DNA from: JBFWUM01 sp050247255
GTDB taxonomy: Bacteria; Acidobacteriota; Vicinamibacteria; Vicinamibacterales; UBA2999
Length of the DNA stretch: 64,000 bases
Assembly (NCBI GenBank): GCA_050247255.1
Contig: JBFWUM010000006.1
Span: forward strand, 43,985 to 107,984
Reading direction: 5' to 3'
Below are positions 7,901 through 16,269 of this stretch, in pieces. The notes beneath the pieces are model-generated. The model did not search any database. It was not told the DNA's origin and saw only the letters and a program-made list of their open reading frames with translations. The translations under genes were made by a program, and so were the position numbers. The number at the start of each line of letters is the position of its first letter. The stretch's first letter is position 1.

Positions 7901-9223
7901 CTAGCGCGCGGCGACCTTCCAGATTCGATTGCCCGCATCGTCCGAGACGAGCAGCGAGCCGCCGGGCGTGACCGTGACGCCAACCGGCCGTCCCCACTGC
8001 TGGATCGCGCCGCCGTCGGAGCCATCGGATGCGAGGAAGCCGGTGAGGAAGTCTTCGAGCGGCCCCGGCCGCCCGTTCACCATCGGGAAGAATGCCACCT
8101 TGTAGCCGGCGGCGACGGATCGATTCCAGGAGCCGTGCAGCGCGACGAAGCCACCATTGCGATAGCGCTCGGGGAAACGGGTGCCGGTGTAGAAGGTGAT
8201 GCCGAGCGCCGCCGAGTGCGCCGGGATCAGCACGTCGGGGACGATCGCCCGATTGACGAGATCGGCCTGCGCGCCAACATAGCGTGGATCGTAGTGGCGG
8301 CCGATGTACGAGTAGGGCCAGCCGTAGAAGCCGCCGTCGCGCACCGACGTCGCGTAGTCGGGCACGAGGTCGTCACCCAGGTTGTCGCGCTCGTTCACCG
8401 CGGTCCAGACGATGTCGGTGCCGGGCTGCAGCGCCAGGCCCACCGGGTTGCGGATCCCTGAGGCGTAGACTCGGTAGCCGGTGCCGTCGGGGTTGAACTC
8501 GAGGATGGCGGCGCGGCGGCAGTCCTCACCGGCATCGTTATTCGAACCCGAGCCGACGGCGACGTACATCTTCGTCCCGGCGCGGTTGAAGACGATGTTG
8601 CGCGTGGAGTGGCCGCCCGTCGGGAAATCAAGCAGCTTCTCCGGCGGCGCAGCCGCTTGCAGGTCGCCGGCGTTGTAGCGGTAGCGCACGAGCGAGCCGG
8701 TGTTGCCGACGTAGAGATAGCCGTCGTGGAACGCCAGGCCGAACGGCGCATCGAGCGTGCCGGCGCCGCGGTTGAGGAAGTTGGGCGGCGGCGCGCACGG
8801 GGGCGCACCGGCGCCGAGCACGGCCGGGGCGCCGCGGCGGCCGCCGCCGGCGCCCTGCCCGCGCGGCCCGGGTGGCGGTGCCTGCGCGAAGACGCTGCGC
8901 TGCTCGAACACGCCGTCCTCGTTCGCGTCGCGCAGGACGGTGATGTTGTTCGCCGCCGGCGAGCTGACGAACAGGTCGCCGTTGGGCGCGTAGACCATCA
9001 TGCGCGGCGCCGGCAGCTCGGCGTAGCCGGTGACGGTGAACCCGGCCGGGGCGCGCGGCACCATGCCGTCGGGACGGGCAACCGGCCGGCTCGGCTTGGG
9101 GGCCGCAACGGAAGGAGCCGGGAGCTGATCGGCGCTCGGCTGCGGCGGCGTGCCGCTGAACTGCGCAAAGAGGACAGTCGACCCGGCGACAGCGGCCAGC
9201 GCGGCAAGGACACCACGAGTCAT
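7901..9223 (-). CDS. PQQ-dependent sugar/sorbosone dehydrogenase-like beta propeller
   Basis: A 440-residue exported protein: signal peptide (residues 1-20, ending FAQ), a Pro-rich linker, then a propeller of the glucose/sorbosone dehydrogenase family. Visible family strings include APNGDLFVSSPAANNI, GLAFHDGYLYVGNTG, GGHSTRNIVF, VYASGIRNPVGLAL, VNERDNLGDDLVPDYAT and GWPYSYIG. It is expected to oxidise a sugar in the periplasm with a quinone cofactor; the substrate is unknown. A Gly/Pro-rich insertion interrupts blade one (about residues 120-145). It is convergent with the radical SAM gene with no spacer. The upstream gap carries an octamer-type inverted array. Confidence 0.85.
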   Translation of the reverse strand: MTRGVLAALAAVAGSTVLFAQFSGTPPQPSADQLPAPSVAAPKPSRPVARPDGMVPRAPAGFTVTGYAELPAPRMMVYAPNGDLFVSSPAANNITVLRDANEDGVFEQRSVFAQAPPPGPRGQGAGGGRRGAPAVLGAGAPPCAPPPNFLNRGAGTLDAPFGLAFHDGYLYVGNTGSLVRYRYNAGDLQAAAPPEKLLDFPTGGHSTRNIVFNRAGTKMYVAVGSGSNNDAGEDCRRAAILEFNPDGTGYRVYASGIRNPVGLALQPGTDIVWTAVNERDNLGDDLVPDYATSVRDGGFYGWPYSYIGRHYDPRYVGAQADLVNRAIVPDVLIPAHSAALGITFYTGTRFPERYRNGGFVALHGSWNRSVAAGYKVAFFPMVNGRPGPLEDFLTGFLASDGSDGGAIQQWGRPVGVTVTPGGSLLVSDDAGNRIWKVAAR

Positions 9224-9245
9224 GCGAGCCTCCTGAGGCGATTCT

Positions 9246-9335
9246 CACACGAGAAACGGAGAAACGGAGATCCAACTTGGTTGTCTTTACGAGACCAACC
9301 TGAGAGAACTCCGTTTCTCCGCTCCTCCGTGTGTG
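9246..9335. repeat. Octamer-period inverted array overlapping an ORF end
   Basis: The left arm 9246-9269 (ACGGAG units every 8 bases after CACACG) is complementary with few mismatches to the right arm 9309-9335 (CTCCG units ending CTCCGTGTGTG). On the outer side further CTCCGT/TCCGT units run to about 9355. The minus-strand epimerase gene reads into it and stops in the loop at 9287. Confidence 0.8.
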
Positions 9336-10303
9336 CCCGTCTCCGTGCCCTCCGTACCCTCCAACCAACTCACGAAGCGCTTGATTCCCTCCTCAAAGCT
9401 CACCTGCGGCGCGTAGGCCAGTTCGCGGCGGGCCTTGTCGATCGACGCCCACGTCTGCGGGACGTCGCCGGGCTGGTCCGGGAGACGCGTGAGGCGGGCG
9501 CGGACGCCGAGCGCCGCTTCAAGGGTGTCAATCAACTCCTGCAGCGATACCGTGCGGTCGTTTCCCAGGTTGAACACCGAGAACGGGGCGCCCTGCCACT
9601 CCATGGCGGCGCGGATACCGCGCACGGTATCGGCCACGCAGGTGTAGTCGCGGCGCGTGGTGCCATCGCCATAGAAGGGGATCACCTCCCCCGCCAGCAT
9701 CGCGCGCGCGAACTTGTGGATGGCCAGGTCGGGCCGCTGCCGCGGGCCGTAGACGGTGAAGAAGCGGAGCGCCACGAAGCGGAGGCCATAGAGACGGCTG
9801 TAGACGTGGCCGAGCAGCTCGCCGCTGATCTTCGTGCTGGCGTATGGACTGATCGGCTGCAGCCGCGTCTCCTCCTCGTGCCACGGCACGTGCGGGTTGA
9901 CGCCATAGACGCTGCTGGACGAGGCGAACACGAACTGGGCGATGCCGCGGCGGCGGGCGAACTCGAGCAGGCACTGCGTGCCGGTGACGTTGACGTGCTG
10001 GTAGCCGGGCGGATCGGCCAGCGACGGGCGCACGCCGGCTCGCGCGCCAAGATGGACGATCACGTCGTAGTTGTCGCGAAGTTCCGCATCGACTGCCACG
10101 GGGTCGGTGAAGTCGATCCGCGCGAGGCAATAGGACGGGTGCCGCCGATGCGGCGCCACGTTGTCCTCCTTGATCGCGGCGGCGTAGAACGGATCGAAGT
10201 TGTCGACGACCGTGACGCGCCACCCCTCGGCCAGCAGCGCGTCGACCAGATGGCTGCCGATGAACCCGGCGCCGCCCGTCACGAGCGCGTGCTGGTCGCG
10301 CAC
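9287..10303 (-). CDS. NAD-dependent nucleotide-sugar epimerase/dehydratase (SDR family)
   Basis: A 338-residue extended SDR. TGGAGFIGS near the N-terminus binds NAD; VVDNFDPFY follows the second strand; FASSSSVYG and YASTK give the catalytic Ser and YxxxK; YGPRQRPD and GDGTTRRDY are typical of UDP-sugar 4-epimerases. It probably makes an activated sugar for the neighbouring glycosyltransferases. A GTG at 10303, 5 bases after the upstream stop, fits the family start. The last 23 residues (from GTEGTETG on) are not family-like and are encoded by the array at 9246-9357: the gene reads into repeat DNA before stopping. Confidence 0.85.
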   Translation of the reverse strand: MRDQHALVTGGAGFIGSHLVDALLAEGWRVTVVDNFDPFYAAAIKEDNVAPHRRHPSYCLARIDFTDPVAVDAELRDNYDVIVHLGARAGVRPSLADPPGYQHVNVTGTQCLLEFARRRGIAQFVFASSSSVYGVNPHVPWHEEETRLQPISPYASTKISGELLGHVYSRLYGLRFVALRFFTVYGPRQRPDLAIHKFARAMLAGEVIPFYGDGTTRRDYTCVADTVRGIRAAMEWQGAPFSVFNLGNDRTVSLQELIDTLEAALGVRARLTRLPDQPGDVPQTWASIDKARRELAYAPQVSFEEGIKRFVSWLEGTEGTETGTHGGAEKRSSLRLVS

Positions 10304-10308
10304 AGGGC

Positions 10309-11958
10309 TCAGGCGGCGGCTGTCGCGGTGGCACGGCCGTCCATCGCGATGGGGCGCCCCTCGAAGTGCGCCGGCAGCGGTGCGCCAAGCAGGGTGAGGA
10401 TGGTCGGCGCGAGGTCGAGCGCATGGTGCTCGGTGAGCCGCGACGCGGGGATTCCGTCGCCGTGCGCCAGCAGGAAGCCGCGGTGCACATGGCTGCCGGC
10501 GCGCTTGAACGGCACCGGCCCGATGCGCCCGAACCGGGGGTGGTCGATGACGTCGGTTGGCTCCGCCGTCCACAGGATGATCAGGTCGGCGTCCGGCAGC
10601 CGCTCGCCGGGCGCCGACTCCTGCAGCGCCGCGCGCCGCGTCCGCACCACGCGGGCCACGGCCGGCGACCCGGTCCGCGGGTTGCGCAGCGCCTCGAGCT
10701 CGGCGGTGATCTCCCCGGTCACCGCGTCGTAGTCGGCGGGATCGACGATGCCCTGCACGTCGCGGCCGGCGACGTTGACGCGGACGTAGCCCTCCGAGAA
10801 GCTCGGGAGCGCAAACGCCTTCATCCGCGGCCACGCCGGGTGGTACCACATCGGCGGCTGCGATCCGAGGCGGCAGTCGTCGGGACAGAGCGGCACGGTG
10901 TCGGCAATGCCCAGGCGCCGCTCGATGGCGTAGTGAAAGAAGGTCGTCGGCAGCGTGCGCCGCATCCAACGGGTAATCGGGTTGCGGTCGTGCTTCATGC
11001 CCCACAGCACCGACCGCCACGATCGGTGTCTCGGCATGCGAACGACCGGAGGCGGCGCCGTGCCCGCCTTCCCCTTCGCCAGACCGAACTGCCCCGGGAA
11101 CGAGTAGCGATACATCAGCTCCGGCAGCAGCACCATGCTCGGCACGTCGGTGCTGTTGGTCTCCATGCCGTGATCGGAGAACACGATGACGCGGGTCCCG
11201 GGCGGCGCGGCGTCGATCAGATCGGCAATGCCGCGATCGACATCCTGGAAGATCCGCAGCAGCGGGCTCGGCCCATCGCTCGTCTGATACAGGGGATGAT
11301 CGGCGTGCTCCGTGTGCCAGAAGTAGTGCTGCGCCGAGTGCGTTTCGCTGAAGTAGGTCAGGAACAGGTCCCACCGTTCGCGCCCGAGCAGGTCGCGGCA
11401 GGCCGAGACGCGCCGCCGGACACCTGTCTCGAGTCCCTCGAACAGGCGCTGCATCGCCGCCGCGTCCCCCATCGACAGCACATCGTCCTTGTGCAGCGTC
11501 GGGTGCCCGCCGTGAGTGGAGACGATGTCGTCGAACAGGTCCGGCGGATCCGAGTGGCTCGGGCAGCGCGGCGAATGCGCCCCCCAGCCGAGGACCTGGA
11601 CGCCGTTCACGCCGGGGATGAGCCGCGTCTGCGGCATGTCGAAGACGGCCACGCGATAGTCGGGCCCGAGGTCATAAAACGGCCTGAACTCGGCGTAGTC
11701 GTAGGCGCCGGCCTGCACGGTGTAGTCGTCGGCGTACTTGAACGGCGACCAGTACCCGTGCGTCGCCGGGCCGCAACCGGTCAGGAAGGTCGTGTTGCAG
11801 CTCTCGGCGCGGCCGTAGTCGAAGGTCGTGAGGCGGCCGTATGCGCCTTCTGCCCGCAGGCGGGCCAGGGTCGGCAGATGCCCGGCATCAATCCACCGCT
11901 CCACCAGGACGGGATCGGCGGCATCGAGCCCGAGGACCAGCACCGGCGCCCGGCTCAT
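10309..11958 (-). CDS. Alkaline-phosphatase-superfamily phosphodiesterase/nucleotide pyrophosphatase-like
   Basis: A 549-residue protein of the type I phosphodiesterase family (PF01663 type). The N-terminus VLVLGLDAADP carries the first metal-binding aspartate, the nucleophile region is around SCNTTFLTG (Thr), and IVFSDHGM plus HVHRGFLLAHG and DLAPTILTLLG are the other metal sites. It has no clear signal peptide. It is coupled by 4 bases to the upstream glycosyltransferase and 5 bases from the downstream epimerase. In this context it could release or transfer phosphate-linked head groups in surface glycan synthesis. The substrate is not predictable from sequence. Confidence 0.8.
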   Translation of the reverse strand: MSRAPVLVLGLDAADPVLVERWIDAGHLPTLARLRAEGAYGRLTTFDYGRAESCNTTFLTGCGPATHGYWSPFKYADDYTVQAGAYDYAEFRPFYDLGPDYRVAVFDMPQTRLIPGVNGVQVLGWGAHSPRCPSHSDPPDLFDDIVSTHGGHPTLHKDDVLSMGDAAAMQRLFEGLETGVRRRVSACRDLLGRERWDLFLTYFSETHSAQHYFWHTEHADHPLYQTSDGPSPLLRIFQDVDRGIADLIDAAPPGTRVIVFSDHGMETNSTDVPSMVLLPELMYRYSFPGQFGLAKGKAGTAPPPVVRMPRHRSWRSVLWGMKHDRNPITRWMRRTLPTTFFHYAIERRLGIADTVPLCPDDCRLGSQPPMWYHPAWPRMKAFALPSFSEGYVRVNVAGRDVQGIVDPADYDAVTGEITAELEALRNPRTGSPAVARVVRTRRAALQESAPGERLPDADLIILWTAEPTDVIDHPRFGRIGPVPFKRAGSHVHRGFLLAHGDGIPASRLTEHHALDLAPTILTLLGAPLPAHFEGRPIAMDGRATATAAA

Positions 11959-12950
11959 GCCCGCGCCTCCAACGTGCGGACGCCGCCCGACTTCCTGCCG
12001 TCGCGCCGGCGCGCCGCAATCCGCTCCCGCGCATAGGACACCAGGAAGCGCACGCGGTTCTCGTGATAGAACGCTCGTGCCTCGTCACGACGCATCAACG
12101 CCCGCACGCCGGACAGCGCGTGCTCGAGCGCCTGCCGGTAGATGAACCCCGGACAGCCGAGCAGCTCACGCCCCGTCGTCGATTCCACGATGCGCCCCTC
12201 GTGATCGATCAGGTCGAGCAGCCGCATGCGCGACGCGTAGCGGCCCGATCGCGTGTACCAGAACCGGAAGTACTGTTTTGTCAGCCGCTCCGCCGGGACG
12301 TCCACCCAGACCACCATGTCGGGCACATACACGCCGCGCCCGCCGGCGCGCCACAGGCGCAGCTGGATCTCGCGGTCCTGCGAGCGGATGAAGGCCGGGT
12401 CGAACGGCCCGATGCGCTCGAACACCCGGCGCCGGAAGGCGAAGCTGGCGCCAATCAGGCACGGGGCGGCGTTCGAGGCGTCGACGATGACGGGCGCATC
12501 GCCCTTCTCCTGCAAGGCGAGCGGCGCCCACTGCAGCCGGCTGAACCAGCGCGGCAGCGGCCCCGGCCAGCGCGGCAGCACCTTGCCGCCGATCATGTCC
12601 GCGTCCGGATGGCGCGCGAACGCCCGCGCGATCGCCTCGACCCAGTCCGCCATCACGTACACGTCATCGTCCGTGAAGGCGATGTAGCGCCCGCGCGCCG
12701 CCGCAATGCCGGCGTTGCGCGCATAGGGCAGCCCCTGTTGCGGCTCGAAGACATAGCGCAGCCGCGAGGCCCCCGCGGCGATGCGCGACTCGACCCACGC
12801 GCGCGTCCCATCGGTGGAGTTGTTGTCGACGACGATCACCTCGTAGGGGATGCGGGTCTCCTGGGCGAGGCACGCGTCGACGGCAATCGGCAGCTGGTCG
12901 CAGCGGTTGCTGGTGCTGATGACGATCGAGACGATGCAGGCATCTTCCAT
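11955..12950 (-). CDS. Family 2 glycosyltransferase
   Basis: A 331-residue GT-A enzyme. VSIVISTSNRCDQL starts the Rossmann-like core, VVDNNSTDGT binds the nucleotide-sugar, and FTDDDVYV is the metal-binding DxD. RSQDREIQLRLWRAG corresponds to the ED-type catalytic region. The C-terminal 110 residues are helical and basic. No membrane segment is evident. It lies 3 bases after the preceding glycosyltransferase gene and overlaps the phosphodiesterase by 4 bases. The acceptor is unknown; cluster context suggests a cell-surface polysaccharide or glycolipid. Confidence 0.85.
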   Translation of the reverse strand: MEDACIVSIVISTSNRCDQLPIAVDACLAQETRIPYEVIVVDNNSTDGTRAWVESRIAAGASRLRYVFEPQQGLPYARNAGIAAARGRYIAFTDDDVYVMADWVEAIARAFARHPDADMIGGKVLPRWPGPLPRWFSRLQWAPLALQEKGDAPVIVDASNAAPCLIGASFAFRRRVFERIGPFDPAFIRSQDREIQLRLWRAGGRGVYVPDMVVWVDVPAERLTKQYFRFWYTRSGRYASRMRLLDLIDHEGRIVESTTGRELLGCPGFIYRQALEHALSGVRALMRRDEARAFYHENRVRFLVSYARERIAARRRDGRKSGGVRTLEARA

Positions 12951-12953
12951 GGG

Positions 12954-14000
12954 TCAGACCTCCGCCCGGGAACGAATCGGCGTGATCGCGGGCGCCGACG
13001 GCGCTGCCGGCGCCGCGCGCCGCGACTCGACGGCATAGCCGGCGAGATAGGCCAGGCGCAGCAGCGGCAACAGCCGCGCCGGGGCGCGGCCCGCCGTCGC
13101 GCGCGCCAACGCGAGCAGCGCCCGCGCGCCCTCGCTGTAGACGAAGCGAGGAATGCCGTGGCGGGAGGCGGTCTGCCATCGCGCGTGCGCCACGCCCTTC
13201 CAGTACCACCAGCGCGTGAAGTAGCGCCGGCGCAGGCGCTCGGGCGGCACCTGGTGATAAACGACCATGCCCGGCACGTAGACGCCGCGCGCCCCGGCGG
13301 CGCGGCTGCGCGCGAAGAACTCCGCCTGCTCCTGGCCGAGCAGCGAGCGGCCACGGCGTCCGAGGTCCTCGCGGAAGCCGCCAATCTGCGCCGCCAGCGC
13401 CGCGCGAATGGCCATGTTGCCGCCACCGGGAATGCGATGGCGCTCCTCGAACACGAATGGATCGGGCCCGTAGTCGAACAGGCCGAGCGGTGCGCGCATT
13501 TCCGCGTGCGCGAGATCGAGCCACGCCGGCCGCGCGCCACCGAGCAGCGGGACGACGGGACCGCCGCTGTAGTGCACGGCGGGATCTTCGAGCAGCGGGC
13601 GGCACCCGGCGTCGATCCAGCCCGGATCGAAGTGCTGGTCGTCGTCGCCAAACAGGATGATGCGGCCCGAGACGATCCGCAGACCTGTGTTGAGGGCAAA
13701 GCTCTTTCCCAGGCGCGGCTCCCGGACGTAGCGCACCGGCACCGGGAAGGTCCGGGCGGCTGAGGCGATGACATCCGCGGTGTCGTCGGTGGAGGCGTTG
13801 TCGACCACGACGAGTTCCCAGGGACGCGCGCTCACCGACGCCCGCAGCGTCTCGATGGCCTCGGCGAGCATGCGCGCGCGGTCTCGGGTACAGATGAGCA
13901 CGGACGCGACGGGAGCAACGGAGCTCAAGCGGACCGCACCTGTGCAAAACGCTCTCCGCAGCCGAGGTCGCCGAACACGCGGGAATTCCTGTGAGGACAT
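12954..14000 (-). CDS. Family 2 glycosyltransferase
   Basis: A 348-residue GT-A enzyme. ASVLICTRDRARML opens the core, VVVDNASTDDT is the nucleotide-sugar loop, FGDDDQHF is the DxD, and GGGNMAIRAAL followed by GRSLLGQEQAEFF is the usual acceptor/catalytic part. The first 30 residues are basic and non-conserved, so the true start may be an internal codon near the core. It resembles its neighbour at 11955-12950 in length and order of motifs, so the two are probably paralogues adding successive sugars. It follows the metallophosphatase gene by 22 bases. Confidence 0.85.
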   Translation of the reverse strand: MSSQEFPRVRRPRLRRAFCTGAVRLSSVAPVASVLICTRDRARMLAEAIETLRASVSARPWELVVVDNASTDDTADVIASAARTFPVPVRYVREPRLGKSFALNTGLRIVSGRIILFGDDDQHFDPGWIDAGCRPLLEDPAVHYSGGPVVPLLGGARPAWLDLAHAEMRAPLGLFDYGPDPFVFEERHRIPGGGNMAIRAALAAQIGGFREDLGRRGRSLLGQEQAEFFARSRAAGARGVYVPGMVVYHQVPPERLRRRYFTRWWYWKGVAHARWQTASRHGIPRFVYSEGARALLALARATAGRAPARLLPLLRLAYLAGYAVESRRAAPAAPSAPAITPIRSRAEV

Positions 14001-14022
14001 TCCCGCCTGGGAAGCTGATTTC

Positions 14023-14994
14023 CTATTTCTTCGGCGCCGCTACCCCGGGTGTGACCGGCTGCGTCGTGCGCGACGGCGTCTGCGGCGAGTCGCCGGCCCG
14101 CTTCACGCTGCCGGCGTCGATCTGGCGCCCGGCCTCATCGATGACCTGGAAGAACAGCTCATCGCCGACGACCTCGACCAGCATGAAGGCGTAGCCCCGG
14201 TCCCATCCCTTGGCGGTGAGCGCACTCGGCTCCAGGTCGCCGCGCCGCAGCTTCGCCGAGTTGCCGATCGTGAAGTAGGCGACCCCTTTCTGCGGCTTCA
14301 CACGCTCGTAGAAGTGCTCGTGCCCGGCGAACACGACGTTGACGCCGTGCTTCAGGAAGATCGGCTCCAGCTTCTCGCGCTGCAGGTCGGCCGATCCGTG
14401 GGTCTCGCCGGATGAGTACAGCGGGTGATGGAAGAACGCGATCTTCCAGTCGGATCCGCTGGCCATCAGCGCCTCTTCCAGCCACTTCACCTGCGCCTCG
14501 TCGACGTAGTTGGTGTCGAGGGCGAAGAAGCGCACGCCGTCCTTCGGCTTGAACGAGTAATAGCGCTCGCCGTTCATGTTGAACGGCTTGTACAGCCGCT
14601 GGTTCGGGTCGTCGTGGTTGCCGAGCGAGGCGTAGAACTTCACGCCGGCGCCGAGCAGCGCGGCGTACGGCTCCTCGAAGTTGCGGCGGAAGTTGCGCGC
14701 GTTGTCGGTGCCGTAGATGTTGTCGCCGGTCATGATGACGAACTCGTACGGAAATTTCGTGCGCCAGGCCGTGAGCTGATCGGCGACCCGCTGCTGCTTG
14801 GAGTCGCCGGTCCCGGTGTCGCCGATGACGGCAAACTTCACCGAGTCGGCCTCGAGCGGCAGCCGCAGCGGCTGCTCGGGCGCGGCCGCTGCGGACCGTG
14901 CCTGGGCGGCGGGCTGGAGGTCAAGACTCGCTGCCGCGCAGCCGGCCCACGCGGGGGCGGCGACGAGCAGCGCGGCAGTCAGCAGGCGTCGCAT
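14023..14994 (-). CDS. Exported metallophosphoesterase (purple acid phosphatase-like)
   Basis: A 323-residue protein with all calcineurin-type metal motifs in order: VIGDTGTGD, GDNIYG, LGNHDD, FHHPLY and FAGHEHFYER. The N-terminus has a hydrophobic leader ending AWAGCAA, a possible lipoprotein signal although the -3 residue is unusual; otherwise a normal signal peptide. The C-terminal 20 residues are Pro/Thr-rich. It should hydrolyse phosphoesters in the periplasm or at the membrane. It lies 10 bases after the preceding secreted-protein gene and before two glycosyltransferase genes on the same strand. Confidence 0.88.
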   Translation of the reverse strand: MRRLLTAALLVAAPAWAGCAAASLDLQPAAQARSAAAAPEQPLRLPLEADSVKFAVIGDTGTGDSKQQRVADQLTAWRTKFPYEFVIMTGDNIYGTDNARNFRRNFEEPYAALLGAGVKFYASLGNHDDPNQRLYKPFNMNGERYYSFKPKDGVRFFALDTNYVDEAQVKWLEEALMASGSDWKIAFFHHPLYSSGETHGSADLQREKLEPIFLKHGVNVVFAGHEHFYERVKPQKGVAYFTIGNSAKLRRGDLEPSALTAKGWDRGYAFMLVEVVGDELFFQVIDEAGRQIDAGSVKRAGDSPQTPSRTTQPVTPGVAAPKK

Positions 14995-15003
14995 GTCTCC
15001 TCC

Positions 15004-15615
15004 CTATCGGATGGCGTGTGGCACGTAGTCGACGATCAGGTTGGCGTCGACGTCGATCAGCACCAGGTGCCGGCCGACGACGCGGTATTGCAGCGCCTCC
15101 GGCAGCGTCGGCAGGTTGGCCAGCAGGTTCGACGGCGTCGTCGCCTTGGTGTCGGCGACGTACGGTGCGTTGACTTTCATCGGCACCGAGCCTGGCGCCG
15201 GGGCATCGTCCTTGAGCACCGCTCGCGCATCGCGTCCGTCCTCACCCCTCAGCTCGGGGTACATCAAGGCGCGGAAGCGCGCGCGGATCTGCGGCGTGAA
15301 GATGTCGCCCGCCTTCGCCCCGGGGCGCAGCTTCCGGATGTTCGCGGCGAGCGTCTCCTGCGCCGCCTTGATCTCCGCGGCGTTCTCGGACTCTTTCAGC
15401 TTCGGACCGTCACCCCGGGCCTTATTCCGGATCTGCATGTAGGCGTCGATGCGATCGGTGAAGTCCTTGAGGGTCGCGGCGTCCTCGTTGACGGCCTCTT
15501 TCCTGACGGCGTCCTTCTGGACAGCATCCTTCTTGACGGGCGGCTGCTGCGCACCTGCAGGCGAACAGGCGAGCACAAGCGCAGCAGCCGCGGCAGCACA
15601 CAGCCGGCGGGGCAT
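15004..15615 (-). CDS. Unknown secreted protein with pentapeptide repeats
   Basis: A 203-residue protein with a signal peptide (LVLACSPAGAQQ). After it come four degenerate five-residue repeats (KKDAV, QKDAV, RKEAV, NEDAA), then a helical domain (TLKDFTDRIDAYMQIRNKAR) and a C-terminal part ending in HLVLIDVDANLIVDYVP. I do not recognise the family. The ATG at 15615 has a strong ribosome site (AAGGAGG, 6-base spacer), so it is preferred to the ATG 30 bases upstream. It is the first of a tightly spaced minus-strand set leading into the metallophosphatase. Confidence 0.65.
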   Translation of the reverse strand: MPRRLCAAAAAALVLACSPAGAQQPPVKKDAVQKDAVRKEAVNEDAATLKDFTDRIDAYMQIRNKARGDGPKLKESENAAEIKAAQETLAANIRKLRPGAKAGDIFTPQIRARFRALMYPELRGEDGRDARAVLKDDAPAPGSVPMKVNAPYVADTKATTPSNLLANLPTLPEALQYRVVGRHLVLIDVDANLIVDYVPHAIR

Positions 15616-15656
15616 GGGCCTCCTCCTTGAGAGAAGGAGGTTCACGATTCGTACCC

Positions 15657-15821
15657 TCAGCCGCGATGGCCCGGCGTTTCGTCGGCGATGTCGCCGATAT
15701 CGTCGGGGTCCGGCACGTCGGGGCGGCCGAGGTCGCGCGGCTCGTCCTTACGCTCGCCACGCTCTCTCGAGCTGTCGGTCTGCGAGGGCGTACGGAAGTC
15801 CTCTTTATCGGGATTCGGCAT
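15657..15821 (-). CDS. Small acidic protein
   Basis: A 54-residue ORF, hydrophilic and strongly charged, beginning MPNPDKEDFRTPSQTD and ending DIGDIADETPGHRG. No cysteines, no membrane segment, probably disordered. It sits between two secreted-protein genes on the same strand with normal codon use for this genome. The function is unknown, and it could be spurious. Confidence 0.5.
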   Translation of the reverse strand: MPNPDKEDFRTPSQTDSSRERGERKDEPRDLGRPDVPDPDDIGDIADETPGHRG

Positions 15822-15853
15822 GCCTCGCCGGAGGCAAATGGAGTGCCGAGGGC

Positions 15854-16240
15854 TTAGCGTGCGACGAAGAAGTCGCGCGTGGCGACGGCCGCGCCGTCCA
15901 CGAGGATCTCGACCTTGTAGGAGCCGACCGGCGCCGCGCCCGCGAACTGGATATGGAACTCGGTGGCACCCGGTTCGCGGTAGGAGACCTCTTTCGACTC
16001 TTCGCTGATCGGGCGGCCGTTGAACGTCCAGCGCGCGGTGATGGTGCTGGTGCCCGGGCCATCGGTCAACGCGGACACGTAGATCGTGTCCTCCGGCTTG
16101 AAACGGTTGGTGAAGCTGCCGACGCTGCCGTCGGAGTTGATGGTCCGGCCAAGCTGCACGTTCGACACGGTCAGCGGGTTACTCGGGGCGCAGGCGGGCA
16201 GCAGCGCGATCAGGGCGACGACGAACGCGAAACGCATCAT
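15854..16240 (-). CDS. Small lipoprotein, Ig-like
   Basis: A 128-residue protein with a lipoprotein signal (FVVALIALLPAC, cleavage before Cys at about residue 17). The mature part is beta-rich (TIYVSALTDG, TITARWTFNG, EFHIQFAGAAPVGSYKVEILVDG), the pattern of a small Ig-like or CARDB-like domain found in Acidobacteriota lipoproteins. It should sit at the inner or outer membrane. The neighbours on both sides are unrelated exported proteins, so the job cannot be inferred. A second ATG one codon later is equally possible. Confidence 0.65.
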   Translation of the reverse strand: MMRFAFVVALIALLPACAPSNPLTVSNVQLGRTINSDGSVGSFTNRFKPEDTIYVSALTDGPGTSTITARWTFNGRPISEESKEVSYREPGATEFHIQFAGAAPVGSYKVEILVDGAAVATRDFFVAR

Positions 16241-16269
16241 CCCGAACTATAGCCCATCGACACGTCGCG

